64,000 bases of DNA from Sabethes cyaneus (taxonomy: Eukaryota > Arthropoda > Insecta > Diptera > Culicidae), in assembly GCF_943734655.1 (NCBI RefSeq), contig NC_071354.1, positions 46,802,044 through 46,866,043 on the forward strand. Reading direction: 5' to 3'. How positions within the stretch are numbered: the first letter of the stretch is position 1; each line of letters begins with the position of its first letter. Positions 35,223 through 46,060 of the stretch are shown piece by piece. The translations under genes and the position numbers were made by a program. Under the pieces are notes generated by a model that was not told the DNA's origin, did not search any database, and saw nothing but the letters and a program-made list of their open reading frames with translations.

Positions 35223-36335
35223 CACTGGTTGACTAGACTGCTCGACCGAACTGGTCGATTAGACTGCTCGATTTGATTGGTCGACTAAACTGCTCAACTG
35301 AACTACTCGACTCGACTTCTTGACACATTTGTTCGACTTACTACTTGACTGCTCGACTTACTACTCGACTCAATCCAACTCGACCTAATTGCACGATTGA
35401 ACTGCTCGACTGGACTGTTCGATTCAACTATTCGACTTGACTGCGCGATTCGACGCGGCTCAACTGCTCCATTCAATTGCTCGACTGGACTTCTCGACTC
35501 AACTGCTCGACTCGACTCAACTGCTCAGCTAAACTACTGGACTCAATTGCTTGACTCAACTACTCGATTGGACTATTCGAATCGGCTGCTCGACTCAACT
35601 GCTCAACCCGATTGCTTGTTTCAACTGGTCGACTAAACTACTCGATTTAACTGCTCGACCTGACAGTTCATCTCAACGGACGACTGGACAGCTTGATTCA
35701 ATGGCTCGACTAGACTGCTCGACTCGACTGCTTGACTTCAATTTGATTCGACTTAAGTGCTCAACTCAACTGCTCGACTGGACTACTTGACTCACCTGCT
35801 CGATTGAACTGTTCGACTGGACGGCTCGATGCAACTGCTCGATTCAACTGCTCGACTCGACTGCTCGACTGAACTGCTCGACTCAACTGTTCGACTTAAC
35901 TGCTCGACTGAACCGCTTGACCCGACCGCCCGACTAGACTGCTTGACTAAATTCTTCGATTTATGTGCTCGACTAAACTGCTCGACTCAAATGATCGATT
36001 GAACTGCTCGATTGAACTGCTCGCATGGACTACTTGACTCACCTGTTCGATTAAACTATTCGACTGGACGGCTCGATGCAACTGCTCGATTCAACTGCTC
36101 GACCCGACTGCTCGACTGAACTGTTCGACTCAACTGTTCGACTTAACTGCTCGACTGAACCGCTTGACCTGACCGCCCGACTAGACTGCTTGACTAAATT
36201 CTTCGATTCATGTGCTCGACTAAACTGCTCGACTCAACTGATCGATTGAACTGCTCGATTGAACTGCTCGATTGAACTGCTCGACTGGACTACTCGACTC
36301 AATTTCTCGACTGGGCTGCTCGATTCAATTCAATA
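35223..36335 (+). repeat. 13-bp minisatellite array CTGCTCGACTxAA (left)
   Basis: More than 80 imperfect 13-base units with consensus CTGCTCGACTGAA. Variation sits mainly at the last three positions and in GCTC/GTTC. A block of about 250 bp near 35780-35995 is duplicated near 36020-36240, showing local amplification. Long open frames here encode LLDSTARLD-type repeats and are by-products of the 13-base period. The same array in reverse complement lies at 43188-43812. Confidence 0.95.
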
Positions 36336-36366
36336 TAAGAACGCAAGGAACTAATACAAAGATTAA

Positions 36367-36772
36367 GGGGACATGAACGACTGAAAGCTTTGAAGAAATC
36401 AATTTTTTTTATTTCAGATTTTGATCTTAAAGTCTTTTCCGCTTATTTTGATACCAAATAAGTCTATAAGTTATAAAAGTCTTTGCCAAGCTACTACCAA
36501 CAAAACAAAACAAGTTTGTTCCAATACGTTGTGTAGTTTCTGAGAAAAAGGTACATAAAGTTTGAAAATCGTGGTTTTCCAGGAGCGGCGATTTATTCCG
36601 CCGAAGTTGTTCCACGCCGCACTGGAATGCTTATGTGTACGATCGTTTTTCGGCAACTTCCCGTGGTCGGATCATTACAAATTTAGTATCAAAATGAGCG
36701 GAAAGACTGCAGAATCAAAATCTGAAATAAAAAATAATGATTTTGTCAACATTTTTGGTCGTTTATGTCCCC
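36367..36772. mobile_element. 406-bp TTAA-flanked MITE
   Basis: Ends GGGGACATGAACGAC and, on the other strand, GGGGACATAAACGACC, each beside TTAA (36363-36366 and 36773-36776). The inverted copy of this flank at about 42895-42950 has the same sequence with one TTAA (42914-42917) and no insert, an internal empty site. TTAA duplication is the mark of piggyBac-type transposition. Confidence 0.85.
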
Positions 36773-36776
36773 TTAA

Positions 36777-38605
36777 ACATCCAGCAAATACTGGACATTT
36801 ATATTTGCCTGATCGTAAAAAGTATATTTTCGTATAGTAAAAAGGCAAAAATGTTATCGGGAAAATTTTATCATTACAAGATTAGATATTGACAAACGAG
36901 AAAAAAATATTTCAAGAAATATTCAAGTGACAGAACGAAATTTTCTGACTTTTCTTTGAAGTTTTCCACCATCACTTAGCTTAAAATGTAAGTAAATTGA
37001 AATTTGAAATGAACATAAATTGGTTTTAAATCGGACTTGAAATTAGGGGGATCGACAAGAAACTAGACTAGAAATTGAACTTAAAGTAGGAATTATTTTT
37101 ACTTGAATTAAAAACTGAGGACTTCTGGGTTTCACAAATTATTTTGTTTTACATTGAATTTTACAGACGAACTGGACACGAACTGGTGGTTCAGTGTGCC
37201 CCAGCCTGGGCGGGCCAGTATGTCAAAATACATCAATCGAATTTTTCCACGAAAAGGCCATATAAGATCCGTGACATTTTCTTCGGTTTAATTTGCGATG
37301 TAGGAAGTCCTTTTTGCCCATTTTTTAAAATTGACATTCTTTGGTATGTCTTTACGAAATGTTTCTATTGTTGTACGATAAAAAATAAAATTATTAAAGG
37401 GCTGTTCCCCGTGAGATAACGGTTTTTCAATCGTCAGGATTACTGCATATGTTTCATCACTACTGCAATAAAAGTTATGTAAAACCATAATCTGAATCTG
37501 AATTAATCCTTACTTCAGTACGACATCACCGTTGTCGTTATCCGCTCAACGAGTAAATCGCTCACCGACCGCAATTCAATTTCCATACTTTTGAAGTTTC
37601 ATTTACTTCAACAGCCAACCTTATCAATATTCAAAACATTCTGCCCTGCAAGTAAAACAAACCAGGCAAGCCATAGGTAACACATAAACAAAACAATATG
37701 TAGCCACTTTCCGTTGGACTCCGCTTGCTGGCTCACTGAGCTGGCACGCCGTGCCAATGCCGTTGCCGTTGTTCCCGTGATTCTGTACACCAGTTTTTTC
37801 CTCTTCTCCGAAGCCAATTCTGCAGCCCATTATTTATATCAAATACAAATTGAAACCCTATCCCCGGTAAGATAATCCGAGTCCCATTTGCCCGTTCGTC
37901 TTGCCCGGCGAACCTCTCCCGGTTTCCCGGGAGAGTACTTGCAAGACCTTCCTTCGTCTTGCCTGCGCTGCGCTGCGCCTCGCACACGTTCACTATCGCG
38001 CGTAATAAATTCTGCTGAAATATTACGCACTGTCAGGAGAGCTTAGGTTCCCGGCATCCCGGATCCGGGTGCTGGCTTACACGCTGTTGGCGTGAGCTCC
38101 CCGTTTTCGGTATTCAATTGCTTTTGGTTCTGGCCTGGACCCGGTTGGTTGGCTGCTTGCTTGCTTGCTTGCTGGGGCAAAGTTATGCACCATCCGAAAA
38201 CGGCAAAGCAGCACTTTCTGACGCTACAATACTGGCTGGGCCTGCCTGGCGGGTCCACCGATGAAGCGAACCCATCAACAGAGTTGTGCAGCGTGCAGAT
38301 GTTGACTTTTAAAGTTATGAAAAAGTTGCGGAGTGCTGAATATTTAAATGCGATTGTGCTCACTGTTGCAGTTAAAGTTGCCGGTAGTGGTTGTTTTCGT
38401 TGAACTTTTTTATACGGCTTTGACGGTGCGTTTCTTCACTTACGATATTGGAATAAGTAAATTTATTCATAAAATTCTCTCATATAGTTCTTTAAGCTTC
38501 AACTATTCGCCACACTCGCAACCACACGAAACTTCATGAAAATAGACGTCTTTAAGACGTCATTCATGTTTCAGTTTTTATCTTCGCACGGGTTAGTTTC
38601 TGCAA
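36777..38605. other. AT-rich then GC-richer unique DNA, no gene assigned
   Basis: 36.78-37.5 kb is AT-rich; 37.0-37.11 kb holds a few GAAATTGAACTTxAAGTA-type units related to the array near 42 kb. From about 37.5 to 38.4 kb it is GC-richer and single-copy, with a short GCTT tetranucleotide run at 38150-38172 and overlapping frames up to 106 codons on both strands. No domain or gene structure is convincing. Confidence 0.35.
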
Positions 38606-38609
38606 TTAA

Positions 38610-38734
38610 CCCTCTAACGGGCAACATCTGTTCTGAACAGATTTTTCATCTTGTCAATTCAAAACAAATTTCGTATGGAGCTCTGAAGCTCCAAAAGCGA
38701 AAGCCGTCTATAGAGGATCTTACCCGTTAGAAAG
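38610..38734. mobile_element. 125-bp internally deleted TTAA element
   Basis: CCCTCTAACGGGCAAC on the left and CTTTCTAACGGGTAAG on the other strand at the right, flanked by TTAA (38606-38609 and 38735-38738). It is a short member of the family at 61.5-62.5 kb and keeps the AAACAAATTTCGTATGG block near the middle. Confidence 0.8.
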
Positions 38735-38984
38735 TTAAACGAAGTAAGTTTGAGATCCGCAAAGAGTTATAGCAATAAAACTACTCCAGAGTTAAACGCT
38801 GGAGAGTCGAGAAATGACAGCTCAATTTTTATAGATTTCTAGTTCAGACGTATACAAATTGGGTAAAATCAGGATTTATCCTCAACCCAGAATAAAAGAG
38901 CGGTGTATCAGTATATCAGGACAAAGTCTGGATAATCCGAAAAAATCAGGAACATTGGCATCTCTGCCTCGGAGTGCCTACAAA

Positions 38985-39740
38985 CGATAACAGTGTGTCG
39001 GCTCACGATTTCGAAGAGATCCGGCGAGAAATCGATCCACTCAAGAATAATAAAGCCGTCGGAAAGGATCGATTCCCGGCAGAAATCTTCAAAAATACAA
39101 GAACAGCTTGCAACGACACTTCACTGGATAATTTTCAAGGATTTTAATGAAGAAAAACTACCGTAAAAATGGATGGAAGGTGTGGTTCGTCTCATCTACG
39201 AGAAAGGTAATTACCGCTGCATTACGCGGTCAACGCCGTCTACAAATCATATCTCCGTGGGTTTCAGGGTAGCGCACGATACAGTCGAGCGCGCACAACT
39301 GTGGCAGATAATGCACGAGTACGGCTTTCCAGACAAACTGACGCGGCTGATTAAGGCTACCCTGTGCTACGTGCGCGTTTCGGGGGCATTCTCGAGTTCT
39401 TTCCAATCGCGCAGAGGGTTGCGGCAAGGGTTGTGTGATCCGGTGAGTGGGCATCGAAACGAGAGGAACGTTCTCCAGCAAGAGTAGCCAACTCTTAGCC
39501 TTCACAGATGACCTCGACATCATTACTAAAATACTTGGGATGGTGGAGACAATCTATGTCATACTAAAAACGGCGGCGTTAGAAGGATTGGGTTACAAAT
39601 CAATGCGTCGAAAACCACATATATGGTGGGAAAAGGCTTCAGAGATATTAACGGTTGTCTCCACCGGACAGTGACTATTGGCAGCAAGGAACTGGAAGTG
39701 GTTGATGAGTTCATCAAGCTGGAAGTTGAGCTTACTTTTC
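38985..39740 (+). pseudogene. RTE LINE reverse transcriptase pseudogene
   Basis: Broken peptides follow the order of the RTE RT: EIRREIDPLKNNKAVGKDRF (fingers), WMEGVVRLIYEKG, VAHDTVERAQLWQIMHEYGF (motif A region, where IDFKAAYD has become VGFRVAHD), RRGLRQG (motif B, truncated), SSQLLAFTDDLDII (FTDD in place of FADD) and a final DGSKELEVVDEF. Deletions and frameshifts are frequent, so this is an older copy than the one at 15.2-16.9 kb. Confidence 0.85.
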
Positions 39741-39829
39741 CCTCTGTAAAACGCGTCGATCAAGGAGCATATGCTGCCGCACACAACTGTCGTTGTGCAA
39801 AACGCTTGAACGGTTTGATACCAGAAAAA

Positions 39830-40605
39830 AGAATGAGAGAAAAGGCGGAAAAACAAGAAAGAAGATAGGAAAACCAGGAAGAAAATGAGGAAAACCAGAT
39901 AATGAGGACAAACCGGAAAAAAACGGAACAAAAAATAAGAAAAACAGGACAGAAAAGGAGCAACATAAAAAGAGAAGTTACGGGAGCATAAAACGTGGAG
40001 AGGGGAAAAACAGACACAAAGAGAATAAAATAACGTAACAGAAGAGAAGGAAAAGTAAATCAAAATGACTGAACGAGAGGCAAAACGGGACATAAAAAGA
40101 GAAAAAAAGTGATGAGCAGAAAACGGGGGAAGAAAAAAAGGAAAAGCAAAGCAAAAAAACAAGAATAGACTGAACGAAAAACGAAAAGAAGAACAAACAA
40201 TAAAGAAAACGAGGATAACAAGACAGAAATGAGGACGAACCGAACAGAAAATGAAAAAAAAAACGAGACAATAAACGAGTAAAACGGGATAGAAAAACAG
40301 AAAAAGAGAAAATAAAGGAGCTGGGAAATGGAGAAATGACCACAGAAAAAGAAGAAAACAAGACACAAACACAAACAAATACAGAAAGATGGAAACGGAA
40401 AATAAACGGAATAAAACAGGAAACCAACGACGGAAAAGGAATAAAAGTATCCCACTTTTGATATAATAAGATCGGGACCAAAAATTTGAACAAAATTAAA
40501 CAGCACAAAAACTAAAAGGTACAGAAAAAGCAGAAAAACGGGGTTGTAATAGAGGAAAGTGACGATAAAGGGCAATGATATGAGGGCAAAAAAAAACAAG
40601 TATTT
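39830..40605 (+). repeat. Long purine (A/G) tract, first of two
   Basis: Nearly all bases are A or G with occasional C. Loose units such as AAACGGGACAGAAAAAGAGG recur. On the minus strand the tract yields overlapping Phe/Ser/Leu-rich frames of up to 261 codons, which I treat as artefacts. A similar tract follows at 41270-41900. Confidence 0.9.
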
Positions 40606-40629
40606 CCAAGGGGGTGTGTAATTGATACT

Positions 40630-41245
40630 GATCGCACTGTATGGAGTAATGAAGGGCCTGTTCTTCCATCCGGTACCATCTGCTTCTTTACAGATGGATC
40701 AAAAATTAGGACTTCAACAGGTTCTGGAGTCTACGGCCCCGGAATAAAAAAAGCTCTTCAACTGGGCAAATGGCCCACCGTGTTCCAAGCGGAAGTATAT
40801 GCAATATACTATACATCTGCGCCAAAATATGTCTAAAACGAAAGTATAGTATGCTAAAATCGGAATCTTTACGGACAGCCAGGCTGCAGTACTCCTCACC
40901 GGACATTGTCGCACTCATTACTATTTAAAGAGAATTGGCAAGGTCTTAACCGACATTTGACGCTTTTGCAATTTAGAACTAGAAAGTTCAGCGCACTTGC
41001 TCTGCTCCTATAGAGCTCTTGCATCTTGCAATTTCAGCTTCTTCGGAAGCTTCCTATTAACTCCATACTCAGTATGGAAACTTCATCCCAAGAAGGTAGT
41101 TTTATTAACATTGAAGTACCTCATTGGGGTACAGTCTTCCAACCTAGCTCAACTCCATCAATGGGTGTGAGCAATCCGTAAACTGTAAACAGCAATCAGG
41201 GCTAGCTACTAAAGACAATCTTCGTGACTGTCGCAGTGGCATTTT
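40630..41245 (+). pseudogene. LINE RNase H domain remnant between purine tracts
   Basis: The frame reads CFFTDGSKIRTSTGSGVYGP (first catalytic Asp in TDGS), FQAEVYAIYYTS (catalytic Glu), and, after a shift, IFTDSQAAVLLTGHC (next catalytic Asp) and HYYLKRIGKVL. This is the RNase H found at the C-terminus of I/LOA/R1-type LINEs. The rest has stops and frameshifts. It ends near 41245, close to the start of the second purine tract. Confidence 0.8.
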
Positions 41246-41269
41246 TGAACCCAGTGCCCTTCTAGCATA

Positions 41270-41900
41270 CAAAAAAAAGAAATAGGGGGCAGAAGAAACA
41301 AAAATGAAAGCAAAAAGCAGGGAAAGATGACAAAGAGAAAGAAGACAAAACAGAAAAAGAAAAACACAGGAGGAAAAAGAAGCAAAATCGATAGAGAAAA
41401 CTAAGAAAACTAAAAAAAGGAGTAGTAAGGTCAAAAAACGGTAAAATGGGACAGAAAAAGATGAAAGGAAAAAAGACAAAATGGACCAAAAAAGAGGTAA
41501 AACGGGAGAGAAAAAGACGAAAAATGGGAAATACAAAAGGAAACCTGGAAAGTAGAAAGAAAACGGAGTAGACAAAAAAGAAGAATGAGAAGGATAGCAG
41601 ATAAAAAGAGTCGGAAAAAGACAAAAACAGGAAACGAAAGAAGGAATATGACTAAAAAACACGTGGAAAAACAGAACTTGATAGAAGGAAAGTAGTACAT
41701 GAAAAGAAAAAAACAAAACAATAAAATATTGTGCAGAAAAACGAAAAATTACAGAAAAAGAGGAAAAACGAAAAAAAAGAAGAATAGTGAGTGCGAAAAC
41801 CAAGAAAACGGCGAAGAAAAGAAAAAAAAATAGGAACAAAACTTAGACAACCTGGACTTGAAAAGAGAAAAAGCAGAACATAGAAGAGGTGAAACGTAAA
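41270..41900 (+). repeat. Long purine (A/G) tract, second of two
   Basis: Same texture and strand bias as 39830-40605, with GAAAAAGAxGAAAA units and scattered C. Minus-strand frames up to 231 codons are compositional. The two tracts plus the LINE remnant look like one tract split by an insertion. Confidence 0.9.
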
Positions 41901-41979
41901 GACGAAAAATGTTAATCCTTGTTTCAAACAAAACTTCGTGATAAAACAAAACTTTCGTGTCCATGTCCATGTTTGAAGT

Positions 41980-42790
41980 ATAACTTCTAGTTTAAATTAG
42001 TCTATATTTAAGTATAATTTAATATCCAATGCGAAGTTCAATTCCAACACCAATTTCATGTCTAATTTAATTTCATTTTAAGGTGAACCTAAACTCTAAT
42101 TTAAAGTGCAATTTCAAGTTCAATTTGAATTCCAAAAACATGTCTTATATCGAAATTGTCTTATATCGAAACATGGTTTTTTCAAAAAAAATTTGCATTA
42201 GCGGTCGCCAGTTTTGCTCTGTGTTATGTGTTTACGGTTTTTGAACTATTTATTATTGTTTGAACTATTAGTTTTTTACTGTTTTTAGGGTTATTTTGAA
42301 ATAATGAACATCTTCATGGCACCGATTTCAGAATGGAAAATCAGCTCAGGTATCGTTATCAGCTATGTCAAAGGGATTTGTTTCGATATAAGACAAAATT
42401 GTCTTATATCGAATTGTCTTATATCGAGGTTGTTTTATAACGAGGCTGTCTTATATCGAGGTATACCTGTATATTATTCCCAATGTCAAGCATAAATTCA
42501 AATCCAATTTCATATCAAATTTTAACTTTAATTAAAAATCCAATTCGAAGTCTTATTTAATTCGAATTTCAAATAAAAACTGAAAATTTAGTATTAAGTT
42601 TGGCTTCATGTGTAATTTCAAGTACTTTCTCCAAATTAATCTGAATTTAAGTTCAATTTCAAATCTAATTTTCCGTTCAATTTCAAATAAAGCCTCAAGT
42701 CCAAATTAGTGCAAATTCAAATTTAATTTAATGTCCTATGTAATGTCCGATATCAAGTCCTATCTCCAATTCCAACTCTAAACAGCAGCG
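41980..42790 (+). repeat. Degenerate AAGTCCAATTTC array split by a CGATATAAG-type element
   Basis: 41980-42135 and 42485-42790 consist of loose 11-13 base units near AAGTCCAATTTC. Between them, 42136-42475 carries direct GTCTTATATCGAA iterations at both sides and ends in ATACCTGTA, which on the other strand is TACAGGTATACCTCGATA, resembling pogo-type ends. Its left end is not clear. Confidence 0.6.
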
Positions 42791-43187
42791 CTGTCCTGCA
42801 CTCAATGCACCAATTTTGTTTATTCACTGTAACACCTCAGCCAAGAAAAATTCGTCTGTTCAGAATGCCGAAAACTGCTGATACATTCCATTGGCTCGTG
42901 TTTGCGAAGATGTTTAATCTTTGTATTAGTTCTTTAAGTTCTTATATTGCATAATACAGCTCTAAGATTGTACATAAAAGAGTCATAACCGGAAACTGAA
43001 ACAAATAGTTGGATTTTATTTAACTGAATAAAAACTTCTGGGTGTTTGCAACATTTATGTAGTCTGATTAGAGTAAAATGTTGCTTAGAAAATTCTTAAT
43101 CGTTTGCTATCATTAACTTATTTTTTTTTTAAATTTTGAGACTTGGTCCGGTCTGATTTAACACCGACCATATGATATCGCGACAAG
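42791..43187. other. Non-coding flank of the right-hand minisatellite
   Basis: Bases about 42897-42949 are the reverse complement of the sequence on either side of the MITE at 36367 and retain the empty TTAA. The next 235 bases up to the array have no match on the left side. No gene is seen. Confidence 0.6.
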
Positions 43188-43812
43188 TTGAGCAGGCGAG
43201 ACGAGCAGTCGAATCACGCAATCGAGTCAAGCAGTTGGGTCGAACGTTCGAGTCGAACAGTCAAGTCGAGCAGTCAAGTCGAGCAGTCTTGTCGAGTAGT
43301 TGAATCCAGTGGTCGAGTCGAGCAGTTAAATCGAGCAGTTTAATCGAGCAGTCTAGTCGAGCAGTTCATTCGAGCAGTCGAGTCGAGCAACTGAGTCGAG
43401 TAGTCCAGTCGAACGGTTTATTCGAGCTGTTGAGTCGAGTAGTCTAGTTGAACAACTGAGTCAAGTAGTCGAGTCGAGCTGTTGAATCGAGCAGTTAAGT
43501 CGAGCTGTCGAATCAAACAGAAGTGAAGCAGTTGAGTCGAGCAGTCTAATCGAGCAGTTAAATCAAGCTGTTCAGACATGCAGTCCAGCCGAGAAGCTGA
43601 GTTGTGCAGTCCTGTCGAGCTGTTGAATCGAGCAGTTGAGTCGAGCGTCGAATCGAACAGTGGAGTCAAGCAGTCTAGTCGAGCAGATAAATCATACTGT
43701 CCAGTCAAGCAGTCATGCCGAGCAGTCGAATCGAACAGTCCAGTCGAGCAGTCGAATCGAACAGCTCAGTCGAGCAGTTCAGTTAAGTAGTCCAGTCGAG
43801 CAGGCTAGTCAA
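43188..43812 (-). repeat. 13-bp minisatellite array, inverted (right)
   Basis: About 48 units of GAGCAGTCGAGTC, the reverse complement of the unit at 35223-36335. The outer flank also matches the left side in reverse, so the two loci are inverted copies of one larger repeat and not merely similar satellites. Confidence 0.95.
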
Positions 43813-43959
43813 CCAGTTTTCGGTACAGACACAAGCCTCTTATATAAATAGAATAGATAAGATTGCAGTGTGAACTGAAAGTGCGCCGTAAATACTTAAG
43901 ATAGAGTAATACTTAGCTCAGAAATCTCATAGACAATAATCTATGTACACTCAAGTCGC

Positions 43960-44115
43960 ATTTTAGGCGAAGAATTTGTTCCGCGTATATCAAAATCGCG
44001 TAAAAGGAAACCGCGTAAATTCCGAAATTCGCGTAAAAAACCGCGTAAATTCCAAAATTCGCGTAAAAAACGCATAAACTCCGAAATTTGCATAAAAATA
44101 GTCGCGTAAAAAACA
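43960..44115 (-). repeat. CGCGTAAATTCCGAAATT tandem motif
   Basis: About five units of roughly 27 bases with CGCGTAAAxxCCGxAAATTCCGAA, beginning after a CACTCAAGTCGCATTTTAGG edge. It resembles subterminal iterations of pogo-type elements. No partner end was found. Confidence 0.55.
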
Positions 44116-44189
44116 AAACGCGTTAAAATGAAAATGTTAAAATTAAATTAAATTAAAACATTAAAATTAAAATGTTAAAAATGAAATGC

Positions 44190-44590
44190 TGTTGGTGTAT
44201 TCGGTATAGACTCGCAAATCGCTCGACGGATTTTGATAAAACTTGGCATACATATTGCGTATGATGCGAGGAATGTTATTAGCGTGATTTGAGACCCCCC
44301 CCCTCTAGAATGGGGGGCTCCCATACAAATGAAACACATATATCTGCATAACTCGGGAACTAATCAAGCGAATGGAAACGAATGTGGCATGTGGGGGTTT
44401 TTGGAGGCAAGTTTTTTTTTCTATGGTAGTTTGTGACCCCTTCCCCCTCTGGAAGGGGGGAGGGCTCTAATACAAATTAAACAGAAATTTTTGCATAATT
44501 CAAAAAGTAATCGAACTCGAGAAATTTTAGTTTCCTCCATAAAACATTAGTCATTGACAATACCACCAAAAACTACTTATAGTAACACTA
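44190..44590 (+). mobile_element. Helitron-like element fragment
   Basis: Shares blocks with 21.9-22.8 kb in the same order: ATTTTGATAAAACTTGGCAT, CTCCCATACAAATGAAACAC, CATAACTCGGGAACTAATCA, GGTTTTTGGAGGCAAG, AACTCGAGAAATTTTAG and AAAACATTAGTC. The CTAGT terminus is absent. A run of C at about 44297-44306 interrupts it. Confidence 0.7.
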
Positions 44591-46060
44591 GATGATTCAG
44601 GGCGAGAGGACCGCAGGCCGCGAGTGTTGCCACTTAATTTGCGGATAATAAAATATAGAATAAATTTGGAACAAAATTGTTAATAATAAATCGGTTAAGC
44701 CTTGATAATGAGTCAAACTAAACTTATTTTAAAAACAAAATTCAAGAGAAAATACAATGTTGAAATAAAAATATAAAGAAAAAATGTTGAGATCACTCGA
44801 AGCCTGTGGTTTCTGACCAGTTTTCAACTGATTTCAAACGAACTGCACTGATATTTTATTGCGATTTGGCCAACATTACAATTAACTTCAACTCTAGTCC
44901 AGTTTCAAGTCTATTCAAACGTTGCGCAAAACCTCATGATAAGTACCGTCAGAAAGATAAAACATTCTTCAGGTGTAAAAAGTTTTAAATTCACTTGACG
45001 TACAATTATTTCTATATACAGGGTGTTAGCTAGCTGAGTACCACTATGTCAAGAGGTGATAGAGAACCACATTTGATGAAAAAAATCCTTCTATGGTTAA
45101 ATCTGAATCGTTACAGAGAAATTGAAAATGTTTAGCTTTCGGTCCTTTTTGCCTTAAATTAGCTCTAGTACAAAACTATGCTAGCTAGCTCAATTCTATT
45201 ACTTTCATTCAAAAGAATAAGGAAAACAATAAAAAAAAGAGTCAAAACTAAAAGTTAATAAACATTCGAATGCATCCGCGGTCCGGTGGCAGCGAATGCA
45301 TCATCTTTCCGAGCTAATCCAGTGCATTGAGCTCAATTTTCTCAGAGGGCAAACATATACTCAGCTTCCGGTAGCACGGCGTCATAAATCATGTGAATTT
45401 AATTTCGCATCTCGGAGCATTTTTTCTTTGCATCCCCCCTGGAAACCATCTCCATCCCACAAGGATGTAAATCGGATGGATGATGATGCTGGCGATGATG
45501 ATGATGATGATGATGATGCTGCTGATGAAAGCGAACGGTAACGGGTTTTGTCGGATTGTAGATTGCAAAGTTGTAGTGCATTTGAAGTGCGTTCCGTGAA
45601 ATTGTTGGTACCTACGATCGTAGTATTAAGTAGTACTATCATTGTATAGCTTCTTTACCTTATTTACCGCTTGTTGGTTGGCCACAGCAGAGCGCTTCAC
45701 AATATCATCATCGGACGATTACTCTGTGCGAAAAGTAGTTCACGGAATGAGGCTTCAACCACTTTGCAAAGAGCTATAATGCTGCATGAAATACTTATTT
45801 TCGAGCAAGTTCTCGATGAATGGCAAGAGCATTTTAAAGTTGGAACTTGTTCGAGTTCTTTGCCTATAGTTAAAGGTTTTATCATTCACTTTTTCCCAAA
45901 ACAAAAATCATCCTTCACTTTAATAGTGAAAAAACGAAAAAACTTTAATGAATTTATGATGTCAGATTTGCTGACGGTAATTGAAACCAATCAATTTTTA
46001 ATTAAACACATTCTATTCTGGAAAGTCAGTAAAACCGGATGAGCACAACATTAGTCCACG
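44591..46060. other. Mostly unclassified DNA with weak reading frames
   Basis: 45296-45541 could encode 81 residues ending in an Asp-rich run, produced by a GAT repeat at 45478-45526. 45671-46042 could encode 123 residues without any recognised motif. Neither has supporting signals. An ACAGGGTGTTAGCTAGCTGA word at 45021 looks like a transposon edge. I would not call a gene here. Confidence 0.3.

Noticed and set aside
35397..35790. LLDSTARLD-repeat proteins, possibly secreted or structural
   Set aside because: A 13-base unit read three times gives 13 residues without stops; more than one frame is open and the array is a minisatellite.
35223..36335. CRISPR-like regular repeats
   Set aside because: Units are contiguous without spacers, and the setting is eukaryotic.
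39593..40599. Overlapping minus-strand frames of 176-261 codons that look membrane-rich (Phe, Leu, Ser)
   Set aside because: They arise from the purine tract read on the pyrimidine strand; three frames stay open at once, which real genes do not do.
41144..41970. Minus-strand frames up to 231 codons
   Set aside because: Same cause as above, in the second purine tract.
45296..45541. 81-residue acidic-tailed protein
   Set aside because: The Asp run comes from a GAT repeat; there is no supporting signal, and the opposite strand is equally open.
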